Shown: positions 60,871-64,000 of the stretch, one piece after another
Numbering within the stretch: position 1 is the stretch's first letter
How the letters are laid out: each line of letters starts with the position of its first letter
NCBI RefSeq assembly: GCF_902806685.2
Contig: NC_048555.1
Location: 9,114,001 to 9,178,000 of the forward strand
DNA length: 64,000 nt
From: Maniola hyperantus
Taxonomy: Eukaryota > Arthropoda > Insecta > Lepidoptera > Nymphalidae
Direction of reading: 5' to 3'
Translations under genes and position numbers: made by a program
The notes under the pieces: generated by a model
Told to the model about the DNA's origin: nothing
The model's database searches: none
What the model saw: the letters and a program-made list of their open reading frames with translations, nothing else

Positions 60871-63800
60871 CTGCAATGAAAAACAATATTAAAGACTTTG
60901 CTCAAAAAATTAGTACTGTGTCAACTGTGAAGAAAATATGGAACATACCCGTGTCGTTTGTGGTCTGGCCAAAGGTTACTTTGTACTATTTATTAGGTCA
61001 AATTATCCTATTTATGTGCTTTTAAGATGCTTAAAGTCCACATTATGACAGTGTTTTTCGTTGTGACAGACAGGAATGAGTTGCAATTTAGTTCTAGAAA
61101 ATATACCTACCTACCTACATGTTATGTTCTATTAGTATTTATGTGCTGCAGAAACCAGCACTTGTGGGCCTTTGGACCTAATGAATCCTGATTCCTGAAT
61201 TATTGTGATTAGATGTCCTTAGCGTAAATCACTCTTCGAAATAGAAATAAAATCTACAGCAATTTTGTGTTTATTAACTATGTACAATGTAGGTACATAT
61301 TATCATGTAATAGATAAAATATGTTTCTGTAAAATGTTCCTTTTGGACTAGGCGTTATATTTTAGTACAAAATATTTCTCAGAAGTACCACAATATGAGT
61401 ATTAATGAAATATTTTGTCCTTTGTCACCACGATACTCTGTGATAAGGATCTCGTTGCCATTTAATAAAACTGGGAGCCTAATTAATGTGGTGAGTCGAA
61501 GGAATGCGGCATCCATTTGTTATTATGCGCCGGAACACGACCGGCATAAAGACACCACATTTAAATATTGAAACATGTCCGTCCATGTCTCAAGGTATCT
61601 ATCAATCATTGGTCGTCACGCCCTACGACACCTGCCCGTTACATCAATACAATACTTTAGGATACAAAATCGATATATCATTTTGCTGTCTGAATACTAA
61701 TTATCTAGTAAATAAAATCAATTTATCTGATTCGGAATGCTTTCAAAACTTCAACCAAGTTCGATACATTCCTTTTAATGGAGTTTACTGCTTATTAACA
61801 AAAGACGGCAGCATCTCTACATGGTATAAAATAAAGTCGCTTCCCGCGTCTGTATGTATGTATGAACGCGTAGATCTTTTAAACTACGCAACGGATTTTA
61901 ATGCGGTTTTCACCAATAGATAGAGTGATTTAAGAGGAAGGTTTGTAGCTATAGTTTAATTCTCAAAAAATTTGAGATCTCTAGAGAAATTGAAATAATG
62001 TGAATTAGGTCGGAAAAAAATGCTCTCATTTGAGAGTTTCCGAGGCAATGACACCTCAATGACACCACATTAGTACCTACCTATCTACATTGCACCCATG
62101 CGAAGCCGGGGCGGGTCGCTGATATGATAAATTTATATTCGTCTGTCGTTATTTGATATTGGTTTAAATAGTTTTCAAAAGTTTGTGCGCACTATACGCA
62201 AAAGCTGTAGTCCCATGAAGACTAAACGTTTAAGCCCTACTCCAAGTTTGAAGTAATAGGTCCACTAGAATTAAAGATACATAGGTTCAAATCATTCCAC
62301 ACGGGTAAAGACGACGCCAAGATATGTTTGTGTTATATAAATAAAGTTACTAATGGAGTAAATTATAAGTAAACATTATAAATGCGCCACGAGTATTTAA
62401 ATATGACAATACTTAATATAAATATGAATATAATCATAATTCATAAGTTATGAATCATGGAAACTAAAGCATTGTTGTGGTTGCATACAAATAGGACATA
62501 GGTAAATTAAAAAATATTAACTGAAATCGTCATGCAGTCAACAAAAACGTTAAAATATAATCAATTTTGTTCGTCTGGAAAACAAAGGCATGGGAAAACT
62601 CAAACTCAATCTCTGTAACAAAGCTACAACGCCAGCCAAAATTATACATACTTATAAAAGGTAATAGCAATAATTTGTTAAGTATAACTTTTTTGAAAAT
62701 ACACTATACAAAATATCGGTACCTATACAAAGTAACGCGTTTTCTAATGATTCGCGATTTAGATTTACAAATTCATATTTTTTGCGCCTCTTATGCCCAA
62801 ACACATTGCGTGCTTTGTGTATGATTCATTCTCATTGGCTGCATGTTATGTAGCAGGCGCAAATATGTGTAATTATAGTACCTTCGTGGAACGTGCTTCG
62901 CGTTACAAACCGCGTGCGTCGAAATAATCGATATTTGCGATTGTCTCTTTACCATAATAGGTACAGTAGGACTACCTGTGAGAGCTATTATTTGTTGCAT
63001 TTGCACCATTTTTTTTTCTTTTGCTTGCGTGATTACTTCTGATTTTTCTTGCCTATATAATAGTCTAAATTGTGCTCGATTTTTAGTCCCCTTTGTTTTA
63101 CAGGTCGTGTGTAGAACTTTTGTTTGTAAGCTAGCTAGCAGTTATAACGCATAGGCGAGAACGAGTTCTCTTTATTTGCGTTTTTAACTATACCTACAAT
63201 TTGCTTGCTAACTTTAATATTTTCCGTTTTCACAGAGTTTTGTCAAAAACTCCAACACACTGTCTATCCTGGCGTCATGATCCTAACGTGATTCTTATCT
63301 AGGTATGTGTATGTCTGTACACTACACATTAAGTCCGTGACGTCTGCACATTCTTGACTCTCATTACCATTTGTCTGGTCACCACAATGGCGCTAAGTTA
63401 TGGAGGTTGCAATATTATAATCAGCCCTAATAACTGAATAAATTAACAAATACGGAATTGCCAAATGGTGAACCTCGTTGTAAAGCAGAACTCTGTTTGC
63501 AACTTTGCAGAGTAGGCCGATACTGAAGGCCGAGTGTCAAAATAAGTTAAAAGAAGAAGAATATGATGCAGTAGCAGAAAAGCAAACTTTTATACATAAA
63601 AAGTTGATAGTTTAATGGAAATCAGTACAAAAACGATTTAACGGAACTTTGGCTCATAGATGCCATGAATATCTGGGTGAAATCGTAACAACAAAAAGCA
63701 CTTAATACCTCACAATAGCTTTCAGACGGAATTGATGCAAACAAGGAAGTGCGATTCTTTTACCAAAAGCAAAACAGTACTAAAAATACCTACATTAAAG

Positions 63801-64000
63801 TTAGCCAACAAAAAATAAACAAAACAGTAACTGCATGCCGCCGGGAAAGAATTCTCGAGTAAAATATTGCAAGCCAAATGGGAAGATGCTGCTGTAATTC
63901 ATGCAGATAATTTCTTAATTTTGATACGAGAAAGAGGTGGGTGCATAGCTTAGGTATAATAAAAATACCTCTAGAGGGCTAAAATATTAAAGGGATAGTT
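60871..64000. other. First visible VAT-1 intron / upstream region
   Basis: No VAT-1 N-terminal exon was found in these 3.1 kb on the - strand. Besides the orphan frame at 61504-61923, the sequence is AT-rich with no strong repeat that I recognise. Confidence 0.5.
61504..61923 (+). CDS. Orphan intronless ORF, 139 codons, unknown function
   Basis: ATG 61504 (context AAGGA-ATG) opens 139 codons to TAG at 61921-61923, the longest non-repeat frame not assigned to a known gene. A stop lies four codons upstream in frame. The composition looks protein-like: mixed charged, polar and aromatic residues, about seven cysteines, a motif STWYKIKSLPASVC, and both C and T at third positions of Asn, Tyr and Asp codons. 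There is no signal peptide, membrane segment or domain that I can name. It is antisense to VAT-1, inside or upstream of its first visible intron. It could be a captured foreign or viral gene, a fragment of a mobile element, or chance. A second ATG at 61525 could be the start. Confidence 0.35.
   Translation: MRHPFVIMRRNTTGIKTPHLNIETCPSMSQGIYQSLVVTPYDTCPLHQYNTLGYKIDISFCCLNTNYLVNKINLSDSECFQNFNQVRYIPFNGVYCLLTKDGSISTWYKIKSLPASVCMYERVDLLNYATDFNAVFTNR

Overview
The window looks like nuclear DNA of a moth or butterfly (Lepidoptera; species not resolved). The genes have many short exons with GT-AG introns. The non-coding DNA is AT-rich and full of the SINE/LINE tails and short inverted-repeat DNA elements common in lepidopteran genomes, such as the CGACTTCGTCCGCGTGGA tail and tRNA-like SINEs with A and B boxes. 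There is no operon-like packing, CRISPR array, rRNA or functional tRNA gene.

Four protein-coding genes were assembled exon by exon, and every splice phase was checked.
(1) Hnf4, + strand, 10885-22125: the nuclear receptor HNF4, with ten coding exons and two candidate alternative first exons that join the DNA-binding exon in the same phase.
(2) Fan1, - strand, 40103-27644: the structure-specific nuclease FAN1, 13 exons, 828 codons, with all four catalytic residues kept. Its short N-terminus carries a PCNA-binding (PIP) motif and a SUMO-binding motif, and the vertebrate zinc finger is absent.
(3) The Tctex-type dynein light chain DYNLT2B/TCTEX1D2, + strand, 42584-44678: two exons, 129 codons.
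(4) A VAT-1-like MDR oxidoreductase, - strand, from beyond exon 60870-60741 to 48679: seven exons seen, with the first exon outside the window.

Layout: 1-10150 is a repeat-rich intergenic tract. 10150-22900 is Hnf4. 22900-27640 is intergenic and contains a GC-rich inverted-repeat element. 27644-40103 is Fan1, whose introns are crowded with mobile-element remnants. 40104-42583 is a divergent intergenic region with several nested short DNA elements. 42584-45020 is the dynein light chain, with a large palindromic element in its intron. 45020-48678 is fairly repeat-poor and may be the VAT-1 3' UTR. 48679-64000 is the VAT-1 gene. Its introns hold decayed LINE fragments and, on the opposite strand, an intronless 139-codon ORF of unknown origin. 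The four genes have unrelated jobs (gut and fat-body metabolism, DNA crosslink repair, ciliary transport, membrane oxidoreductase), so they are neighbours, not a pathway.

The most unusual signals are: a tandem triplication of the Hnf4 zinc-finger exon, in which both extra copies have lost zinc-binding cysteines; a 410-bp repeat at 43.3-43.7 kb whose loop occurs in both orientations; the PIP plus SUMO-motif N-terminus of FAN1; and the orphan ORF at 61504.
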